From an uncultured Prevotellaceae bacterium (GTDB taxonomy: Bacteria; Bacteroidota; Bacteroidia; Bacteroidales; Bacteroidaceae): 64,000 bases of DNA. This document shows, piece by piece, positions 1-8,165 of this stretch (position 1 is the stretch's first letter; the number at the start of each line of letters is the position of its first letter). The DNA lies in the NCBI GenBank assembly GCA_900314755.1, contig OMWH01000007.1, positions 62,001 to 126,000 of the forward strand. The letters run 5' to 3'. A program made the translations under genes and the position numbers. A model generated the notes under the pieces. That model had not been told where the DNA came from, did no database searches, and worked only from the letters and a program-made list of their open reading frames with translations.

Positions 1-655
1 GATGGTCATCAACCCCGACAACCCCTCTGGTAACTTCATCCCCAAGAGTGACGTGCAGCGACTCGCCCTATGGTGTGAGGAGCGTGACATCCGTCTGGTC
101 GTTGACGAGTCGTTTGTAGACTTCAGCCGCGACTATGCGACAAACTCCCTGCTCAACGACCATTTGCTGGAGTCCTATCCGCATATGGTTGTGATGAAGA
201 GTATCTCCAAGAGCTATGGTGTTCCCGGACTCCGACTGGGTATCCTTGCCTCTGCTGACAAGGAACTCATTGCCCGTATCAAGAAAGAAGTGAGCATCTG
301 GAACCTCAACTCGTTTGCGGAGTTCTTCATGCAGATCTACAACAAATACGAGAAAGACTACCAGCGTGCCTGTGCTAAATTCGTGGAAGAGCGCGAGTAT
401 TTCGAGCAACAGCTCCGCACCATCCCTTTCCTCCGTGTGATGCCCACCGAGGCGAATTATTTCCTCTGTGAGGTATTGCCGCCCTATCGTGCCAGTGAGA
501 TCGTGATACGGATGCTGAAGCAGCATAATATCCTGACCCGTGACTGCAGTGAGAAACCCGGACTCCCAGCCGGCAAGCAGTATATGCGCATCGCTGTACG
601 TAACCATGAGGATAACCGCAGGCTGGTAGAGGGACTGAAACAAATTCACGCATGA
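1..655 (+). CDS. Class I/II PLP-dependent aminotransferase, 3' part (5' end outside window)
   Basis: C-terminal two thirds of a fold-type I aminotransferase of the histidinol-phosphate aminotransferase/CobD kind; the true start lies upstream of the window. Visible residues, numbered from the first Met seen: NPDNPSG at 4-10, the DES cofactor-binding motif at 35-37, the Schiff-base lysine K70 in SISKSYG, and a late Arg in MRIAVRN that normally binds the substrate carboxylate. The family moves an amino group between an amino acid and a keto acid in the cytoplasm. The stop overlaps the next start (ATGA), so it is co-translated with an opine-type dehydrogenase. In some Bacteroidetes such enzymes are fused behind a nucleotidyltransferase domain; that cannot be judged here. 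Family assignment is firm, substrate unknown. Confidence 0.85.
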   Translation, partial: MVINPDNPSGNFIPKSDVQRLALWCEERDIRLVVDESFVDFSRDYATNSLLNDHLLESYPHMVVMKSISKSYGVPGLRLGILASADKELIARIKKEVSIWNLNSFAEFFMQIYNKYEKDYQRACAKFVEEREYFEQQLRTIPFLRVMPTEANYFLCEVLPPYRASEIVIRMLKQHNILTRDCSEKPGLPAGKQYMRIAVRNHEDNRRLVEGLKQIHA

Positions 656-1659
656 ATATCTGTATCTGTGGAGGGGGCAACCTCGGACATGTCATCACCG
701 GATATCTTGCCAACAAAGGCTATGAGGTCAGTATGCTGACACGTCAGCCAACCTGTTGGAACCATACCCTTTATATCCATACCCCTGAGGGTAAGACACT
801 CGAAGGCTCCATCCGGCAGTTCTCCGACTCCCCAGTCAACGTAATTCCGACTGCTGACATCGTTCTTCTTTGTCTGCCAGGCTACGGCATCGCCGATACA
901 CTGCGAGCTATTCGTCCCTACCTGCAACCCCACACGGCAGTAGGCAGCGTGGTCAGCAGTACAGGGTTCTTCTTCGAGGCAATGAAGCTGCTCCCAGAGA
1001 CCACCCCACTATTTGGTTTCCAGCGTGTACCTTTTATTGCCCGTGTGGAGGAGTATGGCAAGTCCGCACACTTGTTAGGGTATAAATCCTCCTTGAGTGT
1101 AGCCATAGAGACCAGAAAATCCTCTCTAAACAAGGAGCGGTTAGGAGATTCTTTGAGCGAGATGTTCGACACACCCGTTCACCTGCTCGCCAACCATTAT
1201 GAGGTGAGTCTGACCAACAGCAACCCTTTGCTGCATACCTCACGACTGTATAGCATGTGGCACGACTGGCATGAAGGGATGACCTATCCCACCCAGAACC
1301 AGTTCTACAGTGACTGGACGGACGAGGCATCCCAACTGTTGATAGACATGGACGCTGAGTTCTTCCGTCTGCTCCACGTACTGCCTGTCACCCCTGGTGC
1401 CATCCCTTCCATCCTGGACTATTACGAGAGTACGGATGCTGCGTCACTGACGAAGAAACTACATTCCATCGAAGCCTTCAAGGGCATCCTCTCCCCCATG
1501 AAGAAAGTCGGAGACGGTTTCGTCCCCGACTTCCATAGCCGTTATTTCACAGAGGATTTTCCTTATGGACTCGCCATCATCCACCGCTTGATGCATGAGC
1601 ACCACATCCCATCCCCTTATATTAATAAGGTATACGACTGGGGCATGCACCTACTTTAA
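652..1659 (+). CDS. NAD/NADP octopine/nopaline dehydrogenase family protein
   Basis: 335 aa. The N-terminus is a Rossmann fold with the dinucleotide loop GGGNLGH at residues 7-13. The second half looks like the helical octopine dehydrogenase domain, including NPLLHTSRLY near residue 192. Opine dehydrogenases reductively condense an amino acid with a keto acid, and ketopantoate-reductase relatives share the fold. It starts inside the stop of the upstream aminotransferase (ATGA), which suggests the two act in sequence on an amino or keto acid. It ends 26 bp from the convergent licD gene. The true product is unknown; the domain family is well supported. Confidence 0.78.
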   Translation: MNICICGGGNLGHVITGYLANKGYEVSMLTRQPTCWNHTLYIHTPEGKTLEGSIRQFSDSPVNVIPTADIVLLCLPGYGIADTLRAIRPYLQPHTAVGSVVSSTGFFFEAMKLLPETTPLFGFQRVPFIARVEEYGKSAHLLGYKSSLSVAIETRKSSLNKERLGDSLSEMFDTPVHLLANHYEVSLTNSNPLLHTSRLYSMWHDWHEGMTYPTQNQFYSDWTDEASQLLIDMDAEFFRLLHVLPVTPGAIPSILDYYESTDAASLTKKLHSIEAFKGILSPMKKVGDGFVPDFHSRYFTEDFPYGLAIIHRLMHEHHIPSPYINKVYDWGMHLL

Positions 1660-1662
1660 TTT

Positions 1663-1686
1663 TTCAATCCTTTAATCTTTCGATTC
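1663..1686. repeat. Degenerate octamer array (about 3 units) between convergent genes
   Basis: Three imperfect 8-bp units (TTCAATCC, TTTAATCT, TTCGATTC) fill the gap between the convergent opine dehydrogenase and licD genes. On the minus strand they read like the GAAGAATT/GAAGGATT octamers elsewhere in the window. The units are quite diverged, so this is a weak member of the family. Confidence 0.4.
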
Positions 1687-2471
1687 TAAATCACGTACGC
1701 CTCAAACTGATGGGTCGTCCGTTTCTCCTCGGGTGGCAGTTTCATATAGTCGCCATAGGTGCGGTGCAGATAGTCGTCGTAGCCTACCATCATCTTATAG
1801 GTACGGTCCTCAAACTTCACATCCATCATCTTTTTCATGTCGGCAGCAGGGAAACAACCTTTTGCTGTAGCAGGTCCTGCCTCCGTCATGTGACAAAGCG
1901 TCCCAGTGGGTTTATGACGGATAATCAAATGGTCTATCCAACGGTTCAGCATCCCTACAGTAATCGGCAGGTTACGATAGCACAGGTAGGCAAGGCGGGA
2001 GTGCAGCGGGTTCGACAGCGATATCTTACAGCGACGGATCTTATACAGCAGCTTCTTGAGTCGGAAGATACGCTCACGCTCCTCTTTGTCGTCCGTCACA
2101 TAGTCGACAGGGAACACATCAATATACACTCCGATCTCATAGCCTTCCGTCTCTTTCTCCACCATCCTCGTACGCTGGTCGACCACCTTAGCGAAGGTAT
2201 AATAATAATGTGGCTCCTTCTTCGGGTTCAGCACACGGTAGCGTCCTTCCTGGTCTTGATAGGTCTTGAGGAACCGCTCATAATCGCTTCTGAGCATATA
2301 GATATCGATATCATCGTCCCAAGGGATATACCCTTGATGACGGATGGCACCAATCAACGTTCCACTCGACAGAGAATAGCGCAACCCCTGTTCATCGCAG
2401 AAGCGATGCACATCATCCAGAATACCCATCTGAATGCTCCGTAACTCCTGTATGTCAGTTATCTTCCTCAT
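1686..2471 (-). CDS. LicD family phosphotransferase
   Basis: 261 aa from the ATG at 2471; an in-frame TTG lies 9 bp further upstream. The N-terminal third carries the LicD/fukutin signature: SSGTLIGAIRH followed by PWDDDIDIY, whose acidic cluster binds metal and nucleotide. LicD proteins transfer phosphocholine or a related phospho-alcohol from a CDP carrier to cell-surface glycans. It lies 5 bp after the DUF1460 gene on the same strand and faces the aminotransferase/opine dehydrogenase pair. The substrate need not be phosphocholine, since no licA or licC is visible in the window. Family assignment is firm. Confidence 0.85.
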   Translation of the reverse strand: MRKITDIQELRSIQMGILDDVHRFCDEQGLRYSLSSGTLIGAIRHQGYIPWDDDIDIYMLRSDYERFLKTYQDQEGRYRVLNPKKEPHYYYTFAKVVDQRTRMVEKETEGYEIGVYIDVFPVDYVTDDKEERERIFRLKKLLYKIRRCKISLSNPLHSRLAYLCYRNLPITVGMLNRWIDHLIIRHKPTGTLCHMTEAGPATAKGCFPAADMKKMMDVKFEDRTYKMMVGYDDYLHRTYGDYMKLPPEEKRTTHQFEAYVI

Positions 2472-2475
2472 AACT

Positions 2476-2489
2476 ATCAATTGTCAATT
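2476..2489. repeat. Two heptamer units at the DUF1460/licD junction
   Basis: TCAATTG followed by TCAATTA, overlapping the DUF1460 stop codon (2477-2479). Two units alone would not be convincing, but location and composition match the other 7-bp arrays. Confidence 0.35.
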
Positions 2490-3385
2490 AATCTCCATAC
2501 TCTGATTCCCGTATGCTTAGGTTGCTTCGCCTCATACTCATAGAACGTTTCCTTACTCATCAGCACCTTCTTATACAGACTTGACGCATGCATCAGGTGT
2601 AACTTCCCTTTCTGCCAGAAGGCAATGGCGATATGACGGGTGTCCAGGCCATCTTTGTCGGTCAGCATGGCGACGATATCGCCGTCACGCACCATTCCTA
2701 ATGGTGTCGACTGATGCCATTTCAGGTTTTTCTTGGGGATATAAGGATATTTCTTGCCATTCGTGGAATCCTCATACGCCTTGATAGCGGGTACGAACTC
2801 TGGATGGTTTTTCAGTTGCTTATACAGCTGGGGGTGCTCCGACATATAGTTGATATGGACGGTCTGTACCGCTCCGGAGGAAGCACTCTTGATACCGACT
2901 TCCTTCACGAGACCCATTCTTACGTTATCATCGCCCCACCATGTGAAATAGTGCAGCCGCGAGGTATAGTCTTTCATCTCCCCGTTACGGTAGCGGATGC
3001 TCTTCAGGTTGTTGCAATAGTCGGCGAAGGTCCGTCTGTCCTGCAGGTCACAGAGCGAGAGAGCCAACACCGTCTCGACATAGGTCGTACAGTCCAGTTC
3101 ACGCAGGTTGACGATCAGATGTTCCTTGTCACCCAGCTCCAGCGTGTGCCCCACGTAGGGCAGTCCCAAGAACTTCTTCCCGAAATACATCATACGGTTT
3201 TCCGTACCCCGTTTCGTCTTCGCCTCCTTCAGCAGTCTCACCACAAGGGCACTGTCCTCCTTGGTGTATTCACACTCATAGTCAATACTGGTTTCTGCCA
3301 TAGGTTCCGTCGGTGTCTGCGGAGTCTGTGCACAAGCCATCATAGCGAGGGAGAGAAACGGAATGAGAAATACTGACTTTTTCAT
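2477..3385 (-). CDS. DUF1460 family exported amidase-like protein
   Basis: 302 aa from the MKKSVF start; an ATG three codons upstream (3394) is possible. The N-terminus is a signal peptide, and an Ala-Cys pair about 18 residues in could make it a lipoprotein, though the lipobox is poor. The body matches DUF1460, an NlpC/P60-like fold, with the probable catalytic Cys in LRELDCTTYVETVLAL and a later His in DTRHIAIAFW. Characterised members cleave the N-acetylmuramoyl-L-Ala bond of peptidoglycan fragments in the periplasm. The role here is inferred from the family. It is followed closely by licD. Confidence 0.8.
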   Translation of the reverse strand: MKKSVFLIPFLSLAMMACAQTPQTPTEPMAETSIDYECEYTKEDSALVVRLLKEAKTKRGTENRMMYFGKKFLGLPYVGHTLELGDKEHLIVNLRELDCTTYVETVLALSLCDLQDRRTFADYCNNLKSIRYRNGEMKDYTSRLHYFTWWGDDNVRMGLVKEVGIKSASSGAVQTVHINYMSEHPQLYKQLKNHPEFVPAIKAYEDSTNGKKYPYIPKKNLKWHQSTPLGMVRDGDIVAMLTDKDGLDTRHIAIAFWQKGKLHLMHASSLYKKVLMSKETFYEYEAKQPKHTGIRVWRLIDN

Positions 3386-3419
3386 ACAATTCATTCATTT
3401 ATTATCTTTATCATCTTCT

Positions 3420-3427
3420 CAAAATTA
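3420..3427 (-). promoter_or_regulatory. -7 box of the DUF1460 gene
   Basis: The minus strand reads TAATTTTG, matching the Bacteroidetes -7 consensus TAnnTTTG about 35 bp before the DUF1460 start. No clear -33 TTTG is seen at the usual spacing. Confidence 0.42.
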
Positions 3428-3452
3428 CAAAAATTTCGATTAAACGAGAACT

Positions 3453-4160
3453 TCAGAACGCCTTCAGCGTGAGTCCTGCCACAAAGTAGAGAGACTGGCT
3501 GGAGGGATTGGCATGGAGCTCAGCAAAGAGGGGGAGGGAGAAATGATCGGTAATCTTGATATCTTTGGTGGCTCTCAGAGAGAGCGTGGTGACACTGAAA
3601 CCATGGGTTTCGTAATAGTCGGAAGCCCAGGGGACGAGTCCGGCGGTAGCCTGCCAGTCGCAGGTGACGAGACGGAAGGGTGCCTGTAGCTCGAAATAGG
3701 AGCTGTAGGCGCGCTTGCCATCATCCTCCTGCCAGTCGTAGCCGGCGAAGATAGTCTGCCACGAGGCGCTCAAGGGTCCGAAGTCATAGGCAACAAAGCC
3801 CTCGAAGGAATGTCCAGTATCGTCTTTCTTAAAATAGAAAAAACGGGGGTCACCAGAGTCATCCCAATAGTCGACAATGCCGAGGGTGAGTCCTCCCGTC
3901 TCGTAGGAGAGGGTGAGGTCTATCTCATGGCAGTCGCCCTCATGCTTACTGAGGGGGACGTTACCCCATGCGGAGAGGGAGAATCCTTTCCATCCGACGG
4001 AAAGTTCGGGTTGTACGCCGACATGTCCCAGACGAAGTCCACGCCAGACGTAGCTGCTCACGAAGTCCGCCTGCAGGCTGCCCTCCACCTTGTCCTGTGC
4101 CTGCACGGGGGTGACGGCGCAGAGTGTAAGTAGGATTATGACGAATTGTCTTATTCTCAT
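3453..4160 (-). CDS. Outer-membrane beta-barrel protein, TorF-like putative porin
   Basis: 235 aa. A clear signal peptide ends in VQAQ-DKVEG around residue 22. The remainder alternates polar and hydrophobic residues in the manner of beta-strands and is rich in aromatic residues, with an early SSYVWRGLRLG motif typical of the Proteobacterial/Bacteroidetes TorF-like barrel proteins. It ends in hydrophobic LTLKAF with a near-terminal Phe, as outer-membrane barrels often do. The cargo is unknown. It starts 16 bp downstream of the glycosyltransferase gene on the same strand. Fold class is likely; function is not known. Confidence 0.65.
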   Translation of the reverse strand: MRIRQFVIILLTLCAVTPVQAQDKVEGSLQADFVSSYVWRGLRLGHVGVQPELSVGWKGFSLSAWGNVPLSKHEGDCHEIDLTLSYETGGLTLGIVDYWDDSGDPRFFYFKKDDTGHSFEGFVAYDFGPLSASWQTIFAGYDWQEDDGKRAYSSYFELQAPFRLVTCDWQATAGLVPWASDYYETHGFSVTTLSLRATKDIKITDHFSLPLFAELHANPSSQSLYFVAGLTLKAF

Positions 4161-4176
4161 GATTAAAATAGGTTAT

Positions 4177-5295
4177 TCATACTAACTCCCGATAAATATC
4201 CAATACTTGAGAGGCGACATCGGTGCCACGGAAGCGCCTGATGTACTGTTGACAGGCTTGGATGCGCGCAGTCCTGCCGTCAGCATCGGAGAGACTGGAG
4301 AGGATGGCGGCAGCCATGCCCTCGACATCATCGGGGTCGACATACAGGCAATCGGGACCGCCTGCCTCCTCTAAGCAGGAACCGGTACAGGCGACAACGG
4401 GGAGTCCTGCAGCAATAGCCTCGATAATGGGGATGCCGAAACCCTCGTAACGGGAGGGATAGACAAAAGCCTCGGCAAGACTATAGATAATGGCGAGGTC
4501 TGTATCAGGGACACCGCTCAGCAGGTGGATGCGGTTGTTCTGAGGCAGTTCCTGCGCATACTTGGTCTGTCGTCCCACTGCGACGAGGTGAATATCAGAG
4601 GGCAGCAGTTCCAATGCCTTGGCAGCAAGGAGTAGATTCTTACGACGTTCGATAGTACCCACGTTCAGGACAAAGCGCTCGGGGAGACCGTAATAACTGC
4701 GAACCTGTTGTTTCTCCGCTTCTGAGAAGGTGGAAGAGAAACGAGGTGCACAACTCTGATAGATGAGTCGGATGCGCTCCTCAGAGACATTCCCCAACTC
4801 CATGATATCCTGTTTAGTACGCTCGCTGATGGCAATGATACGGTCAGCCTCCTGCAGTGTCTTGCGAAATTTCCAAGCATAGAGTTTGGTATCTATCCAG
4901 TGGTAATACTCTGGATGACGTAGGAAGATGAGGTCGTGGATGGTGACCACCGTCCGAATACCTTTTTTACGAATACCGATTGGCAGTTCGCCACTGAGAC
5001 CATGGTAGAGTTGCACACCATCACGCAGGAGGTCGTTGACAATACCATAGGAACGCCAGAGGGGAGAATTGAAGAATGGAAGAATGGAAGAATTGAAGGA
5101 TGGATAACGGAACTGGGCAGTGTCCCCTATATTAATCTGATTGCTCAGAACGTCCCTTCCTTTATCAGGGGCATAGAGCAGATACTGCATACCAGGGTCG
5201 TTACGACGGATGAGGTCGTTGACCAGAGTGCGTCCGTAGCTTCCCAAGCCTGTGGCATTCCGCACTATCCGTTTAGCATCAAAACCGACAATCAT
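4177..5295 (-). CDS. Glycosyltransferase family 4 (GT-B fold)
   Basis: 372 aa. GT-B retaining glycosyltransferase: an N-terminal acceptor domain starting MIVGFDAKRIVRNATGLGSYGR, a linker with LNVGTIERRKN near residue 212, and the C-terminal nucleotide-sugar motif PSRYEGFGIPIIEA near residue 277. Such enzymes add a sugar to a lipid-linked or surface glycan at the inner membrane. Residues about 65-77 (SFNSSILPFFNSPLW) are encoded by an octamer repeat array, so a short repeat-derived loop sits inside the acceptor domain without breaking the frame. It follows wecE on the same strand after 81 bp of repeats. Donor and acceptor unknown. Confidence 0.88.
   Translation of the reverse strand: MIVGFDAKRIVRNATGLGSYGRTLVNDLIRRNDPGMQYLLYAPDKGRDVLSNQINIGDTAQFRYPSFNSSILPFFNSPLWRSYGIVNDLLRDGVQLYHGLSGELPIGIRKKGIRTVVTIHDLIFLRHPEYYHWIDTKLYAWKFRKTLQEADRIIAISERTKQDIMELGNVSEERIRLIYQSCAPRFSSTFSEAEKQQVRSYYGLPERFVLNVGTIERRKNLLLAAKALELLPSDIHLVAVGRQTKYAQELPQNNRIHLLSGVPDTDLAIIYSLAEAFVYPSRYEGFGIPIIEAIAAGLPVVACTGSCLEEAGGPDCLYVDPDDVEGMAAAILSSLSDADGRTARIQACQQYIRRFRGTDVASQVLDIYRELV
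5064..5102. repeat. Octamer array inside the GT4 gene
   Basis: GAGAATT then GAAGAATG, GAAGAATG, GAAGAATT, GAAGGATG: four 8-bp units (5071-5102) on the plus strand. The gene reads the other, pyrimidine-rich strand, which has no stop codon in any frame, giving an in-frame Ser/Phe/Ile/Leu-rich peptide. Confidence 0.85.
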
Positions 5296-5299
5296 TCTT

Positions 5300-5363
5300 A
5301 AATGAGAAATGAGAAATGTGAAATGAGAAATGGAAATGAAGAAATGATGAAATGATGAAATGG
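5300..5363. repeat. AAATGAG heptamer array between wecE and the GT4 gene
   Basis: Four 7-bp units (AAATGAG, AAATGAG, AAATGTG, AAATGAG; 5300-5327), then slipped units of 6-8 bp to 5363. Positions 5307-5332 are identical to 6542-6567 on the other side of wecE, a 26-bp direct repeat flanking that gene. Confidence 0.85.
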
Positions 5364-5371
5364 GTTTTTCT

Positions 5372-5395
5372 ATTCTTCAATTCTTTAATTCTTCA
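5372..5395. repeat. Inverted octamer array at the wecE 3' end
   Basis: ATTCTTCA, ATTCTTTA, ATTCTTCA on the plus strand, so wecE reads the purine strand. The last wecE codons (VEELKN) and its TGA stop come from this array. Confidence 0.75.
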
Positions 5396-6504
5396 ACGAT
5401 TAGTTGTGCGATGCGTGTGGCGTCGTCGTCACTCAACTCATAGAAGAGAGGGAGACGGACGAGGCAGTCGCCATAGCGGTCACAATTCGTTAGAGGTGCA
5501 CCATGGAACTGATCTTTATAATACGCACTGGAGTGTAAGGGCAGATAATGGAAAGTCGTCTGGATGCCCTGTTCCTTGAGCGCAGCCATCAGACGGGTAC
5601 GCTGCTCCAAGGACTGACACACAAGATAGTACATATGTCCGTTGTTGGTAGCATAGTCAGGGATGTCAGGTAACTGGATGCCGTACTGCTCGACATTGCC
5701 ACGCAGGATGCTGTCGTAGATGTTCCAGATATGGATGCGTTTGCCCTGTATGTCCTCCAACTGCTCCAGCTGTGCCCATAGGAAGGCTGCATTGAATTCA
5801 GAGGGGAGGAATGACGAGCCAATGTCACACCACCCGTACTTGTTCACCATGCCCCGGTAGAACTCCGCACGGTTGGTGCCCTTCTCCCAAATAATCTCAG
5901 AGCGGCGGATGAAACGCTCGTCGTTGACCACCAGCATGCCTCCCTCTCCACAGTTGATGTTCTTCGTCTCATGGAAAGAGAATGCCCCCAGATGACCAAT
6001 ACTGCCCAACGGACGGTCCTTATAGAAAGAGTCGATGCTATGAGCAGCGTCCTCGACGACAAGGAGGTGATGCTCCTCCGCAAGCCGCATGATAGCATCC
6101 ATGTCGCAGGCAACACCAGCATAATGCACGACGACAATGACTTTCGTGTGCTCGTTGATGAGTGGACGGATGGTGTCAACGGTGATATTGGGGTTGTCGG
6201 CACCACTGTCGGCAAACACAACCTTGGCACCCTCACGGAGGAAGGCGATGGCAGACGACACGAACGTATAGGACGGTACGATGACCTCGTCACCAGGATG
6301 CAACTCGCAGAGCATGGCACACATCTCCAGCGCATCAGTACCAGAAGTGGTGAGAAGACATTTCTTAAAACCGTAACGCTCCTCGAAGAAAGCATGACAG
6401 CGTTTGGTAAAGTCACCATTACCCGACATCGTCATCGAACCACATACCACTTTCATATAGTCGAGTTCACGACCCGAACAATAAGGTTTATTAAATGGAA
6501 TCAT
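5377..6504 (-). CDS. wecE: dTDP-4-amino-4,6-dideoxygalactose transaminase (WecE/RffA)
   Basis: 375 aa from the ATG of MIPFNKPYCSG, the conserved start of this family; an upstream in-frame codon would add eight residues. DegT/DnrJ/EryC1 sugar aminotransferase: cofactor motif EDAAHS near residue 180 and the PLP lysine in SFHETKNINCGEGG. WecE converts dTDP-4-keto-6-deoxyglucose to dTDP-4-amino-4,6-dideoxygalactose (Fuc4N) for surface polysaccharides, with glutamate as amino donor. The gene is flanked by a 26-bp identical direct repeat (5307-5332 and 6542-6567). No rmlA, rmlB or wecD is in the window, so the substrate would be made elsewhere. High confidence in family, good confidence in WecE type. 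Confidence 0.85.
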   Translation of the reverse strand: MIPFNKPYCSGRELDYMKVVCGSMTMSGNGDFTKRCHAFFEERYGFKKCLLTTSGTDALEMCAMLCELHPGDEVIVPSYTFVSSAIAFLREGAKVVFADSGADNPNITVDTIRPLINEHTKVIVVVHYAGVACDMDAIMRLAEEHHLLVVEDAAHSIDSFYKDRPLGSIGHLGAFSFHETKNINCGEGGMLVVNDERFIRRSEIIWEKGTNRAEFYRGMVNKYGWCDIGSSFLPSEFNAAFLWAQLEQLEDIQGKRIHIWNIYDSILRGNVEQYGIQLPDIPDYATNNGHMYYLVCQSLEQRTRLMAALKEQGIQTTFHYLPLHSSAYYKDQFHGAPLTNCDRYGDCLVRLPLFYELSDDDATRIAQLIVEELKN

Positions 6505-6525
6505 TGTTTTCTTAGTAATTTTTGG

Positions 6526-6533
6526 CAAAATTA
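6526..6533 (-). promoter_or_regulatory. -7 box of wecE
   Basis: Minus strand reads TAATTTTG (TAnnTTTG) 22 bp before the wecE ATG. No convincing -33 box, because the region upstream is the heptamer array. Confidence 0.45.
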
Positions 6534-6541
6534 CGAAGAAA

Positions 6542-6576
6542 AAATGAGAAATGTGAAATGAGAAATGAGAAATTTA
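6542..6576. repeat. AAATGAG heptamer array between wecE and gtrA
   Basis: Five 7-bp units (AAATGAG, AAATGTG, AAATGAG, AAATGAG, AAATTTA). The first 26 bp are identical to 5307-5332. The array lies between the divergent wecE and gtrA promoters. Confidence 0.85.
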
Positions 6577-6608
6577 AATGAAAGAATGAGGAAATGATAA
6601 AAAAGTTG

Positions 6609-6616
6609 TACTTTTG
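6609..6616 (+). promoter_or_regulatory. -7 box of the gtrA operon
   Basis: TACTTTTG matches TAnnTTTG and ends only 9 bp before the gtrA ATG at 6626. If used, the transcript would be almost leaderless. No clear -33 box. Confidence 0.45.
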
Positions 6617-6625
6617 CAGTTGGAT

Positions 6626-7009
6626 ATGAAAAAAGAGACGATAGGCGAGGTGTTGCGTTTCGGTATCGTGGGTGTGATCTCCACGGCACTGCACTATGGT
6701 ATTTACTGGGTGCTGCAGCACTGGATAGAGGTGAATGTCGCCTATACCATCGGTTACGCACTAAGTTTCCTGGTGAATTACTACCTGACGGCTCATTTCA
6801 CGTTCCATGAGAAGGCGACGAAGAAGAACGGTATCGGTTTCGGGGGTGCCCACCTGTTTAACTACTGCCTGCAGATTGCCCTGCTGAACTTCTGGCTGTG
6901 GGTTGGTCTGAGCAAGGAAGTAGCACCATTAGGAGTCTATGCCATTGCCGTTCCCACCAATTTCCTCCTCGTCCGTTTTGTCTTCAAGCATTTTAAACAT
7001 GATGAATAA
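6626..7009 (+). CDS. GtrA family membrane protein
   Basis: 127 aa from the ATG of MKKETIGEVLRFG; a TTG four codons upstream is less likely. Four predicted transmembrane helices and the typical opening LRFGIVGVISTALHYGIYW plus NYYLTAHFTF and the NFLLVRFVFKH end. GtrA proteins flip polyprenyl-phosphate-linked sugars across the inner membrane for O-antigen or cell-wall glycan decoration. First gene of an operon with two GT-C-like proteins and a GtrB-like GT2 enzyme, exactly the partners such a flippase needs. It overlaps the next gene. Confident family call. Confidence 0.88.
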   Translation: MKKETIGEVLRFGIVGVISTALHYGIYWVLQHWIEVNVAYTIGYALSFLVNYYLTAHFTFHEKATKKNGIGFGGAHLFNYCLQIALLNFWLWVGLSKEVAPLGVYAIAVPTNFLLVRFVFKHFKHDE

Positions 7010-8165
7010 GATTCGAGAATTCTTCTCAAAACCGTTTTTCAGCGACTATCGCACGCTGTTCGGGTTATGGATGTTATTGCCCATTGCCATGTGGCTGGCA
7101 AAGATGACCAGAGCCAACAACTACGACATCTATCGTGGTTCGTTCTGGAATGCGGTACGAGGGTGGAACCTCTACATGCCGAATCCTGCGGAGTATGCTG
7201 ACAGCCATCACTATGGTCCGCTGTTCTCCTTGTTGTTCGCACCCTTTGCCATCGGCCCTAAATGGATAGGACTGCTGTTGTGGGGTATCACCTTGACCCT
7301 GTTCCTTTACTGGGCTATCCGCAAGTCACAATTCACGAAATACCAGCAGGTGTTCATCCTGTGGTTCTGTGCCCATGAGATGCTGACGGCACTCTTCATG
7401 CAGCAGTTTAATATCGCCATTGCAGCCACCATCCTGCTTGCCTACTACCTCATTGAGAAGGAGAAAGACTTCTGGGCAGCGTTCTTTATCATGTTGGGTA
7501 CTTTTGTGAAGGCATATAGCATTGTAGGGCTCGCCTTCTTATTCTTCTCGAAACACAAGGGGAAGTTGATTGGCGGACTGCTGTTTTGGGCAGTGATCAT
7601 GTTCGTGGCACCAATGCCTTTCTTCCATGGATGGGACTATATTGTCAGCCAGTATCATGAGTGGTACCTCTCCTTGGTTGAGAAGAACTCGCTGAACGCA
7701 GGCTCTATCATGCAGAATATCTCCCTGCTAGGGATGGTACACCGTGTGACAGGCTTGCAATTCAGCAACCTCTGGTTAATCATCCCCGGTATGGTGCTGT
7801 TTGCCCTACCTTATCTACGTATTGACCAATATAAAAATGTAGCTTTCCGGCAGACCCTGCTTGCGTCAGTGATGATGTTCATCATCCTGTTCTCGACAGG
7901 CAGTGAGTCAAGTGGCTATATCACCCCGTTCATCGGTATCGTCATCTGGTATTCTGCAGCACCCTGGCAGCGCAACGGATGGGACATCTTCCTGCTGGTG
8001 TTCGCCTTCATCCTGTCGAGCTTGTCGCCCAGCGACCTCTTCCCGGCCTATCTGCGTAAGGAGTTTGTACAGCCCTACGCCCTGAAGGCACTACCCGTCA
8101 CCATTATCTGGTTGAAACTTTGTTACGAAATGCTTACAAAAAATTATGGAAATATCAGTCATTAG
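6999..8165 (+). CDS. DUF2029/GT87-like polytopic glycosyltransferase
   Basis: 388 aa from ATG 6999 (or 7002), overlapping the gtrA end. About nine hydrophobic segments and an early periplasmic loop YDIYRGSFWNAVRGWNLYMPNPA with acidic residues, as in GT-C fold DUF2029 enzymes. These use polyprenyl-phosphate sugars as donors on the periplasmic face. It overlaps the next gene, a dolichol-phosphate-mannose-synthase-like GT2, by 20 bp, which fits a donor-synthase/flippase/transferase set. A second homologous gene lies two genes on. The sugar is unknown. Confidence 0.75.
   Translation: MMNKIREFFSKPFFSDYRTLFGLWMLLPIAMWLAKMTRANNYDIYRGSFWNAVRGWNLYMPNPAEYADSHHYGPLFSLLFAPFAIGPKWIGLLLWGITLTLFLYWAIRKSQFTKYQQVFILWFCAHEMLTALFMQQFNIAIAATILLAYYLIEKEKDFWAAFFIMLGTFVKAYSIVGLAFLFFSKHKGKLIGGLLFWAVIMFVAPMPFFHGWDYIVSQYHEWYLSLVEKNSLNAGSIMQNISLLGMVHRVTGLQFSNLWLIIPGMVLFALPYLRIDQYKNVAFRQTLLASVMMFIILFSTGSESSGYITPFIGIVIWYSAAPWQRNGWDIFLLVFAFILSSLSPSDLFPAYLRKEFVQPYALKALPVTIIWLKLCYEMLTKNYGNISH

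Noticed and set aside
1710-2444. 244-codon open frame opposite licD
   Set aside because: Shadow of licD; no recognisable domain and no start signal.
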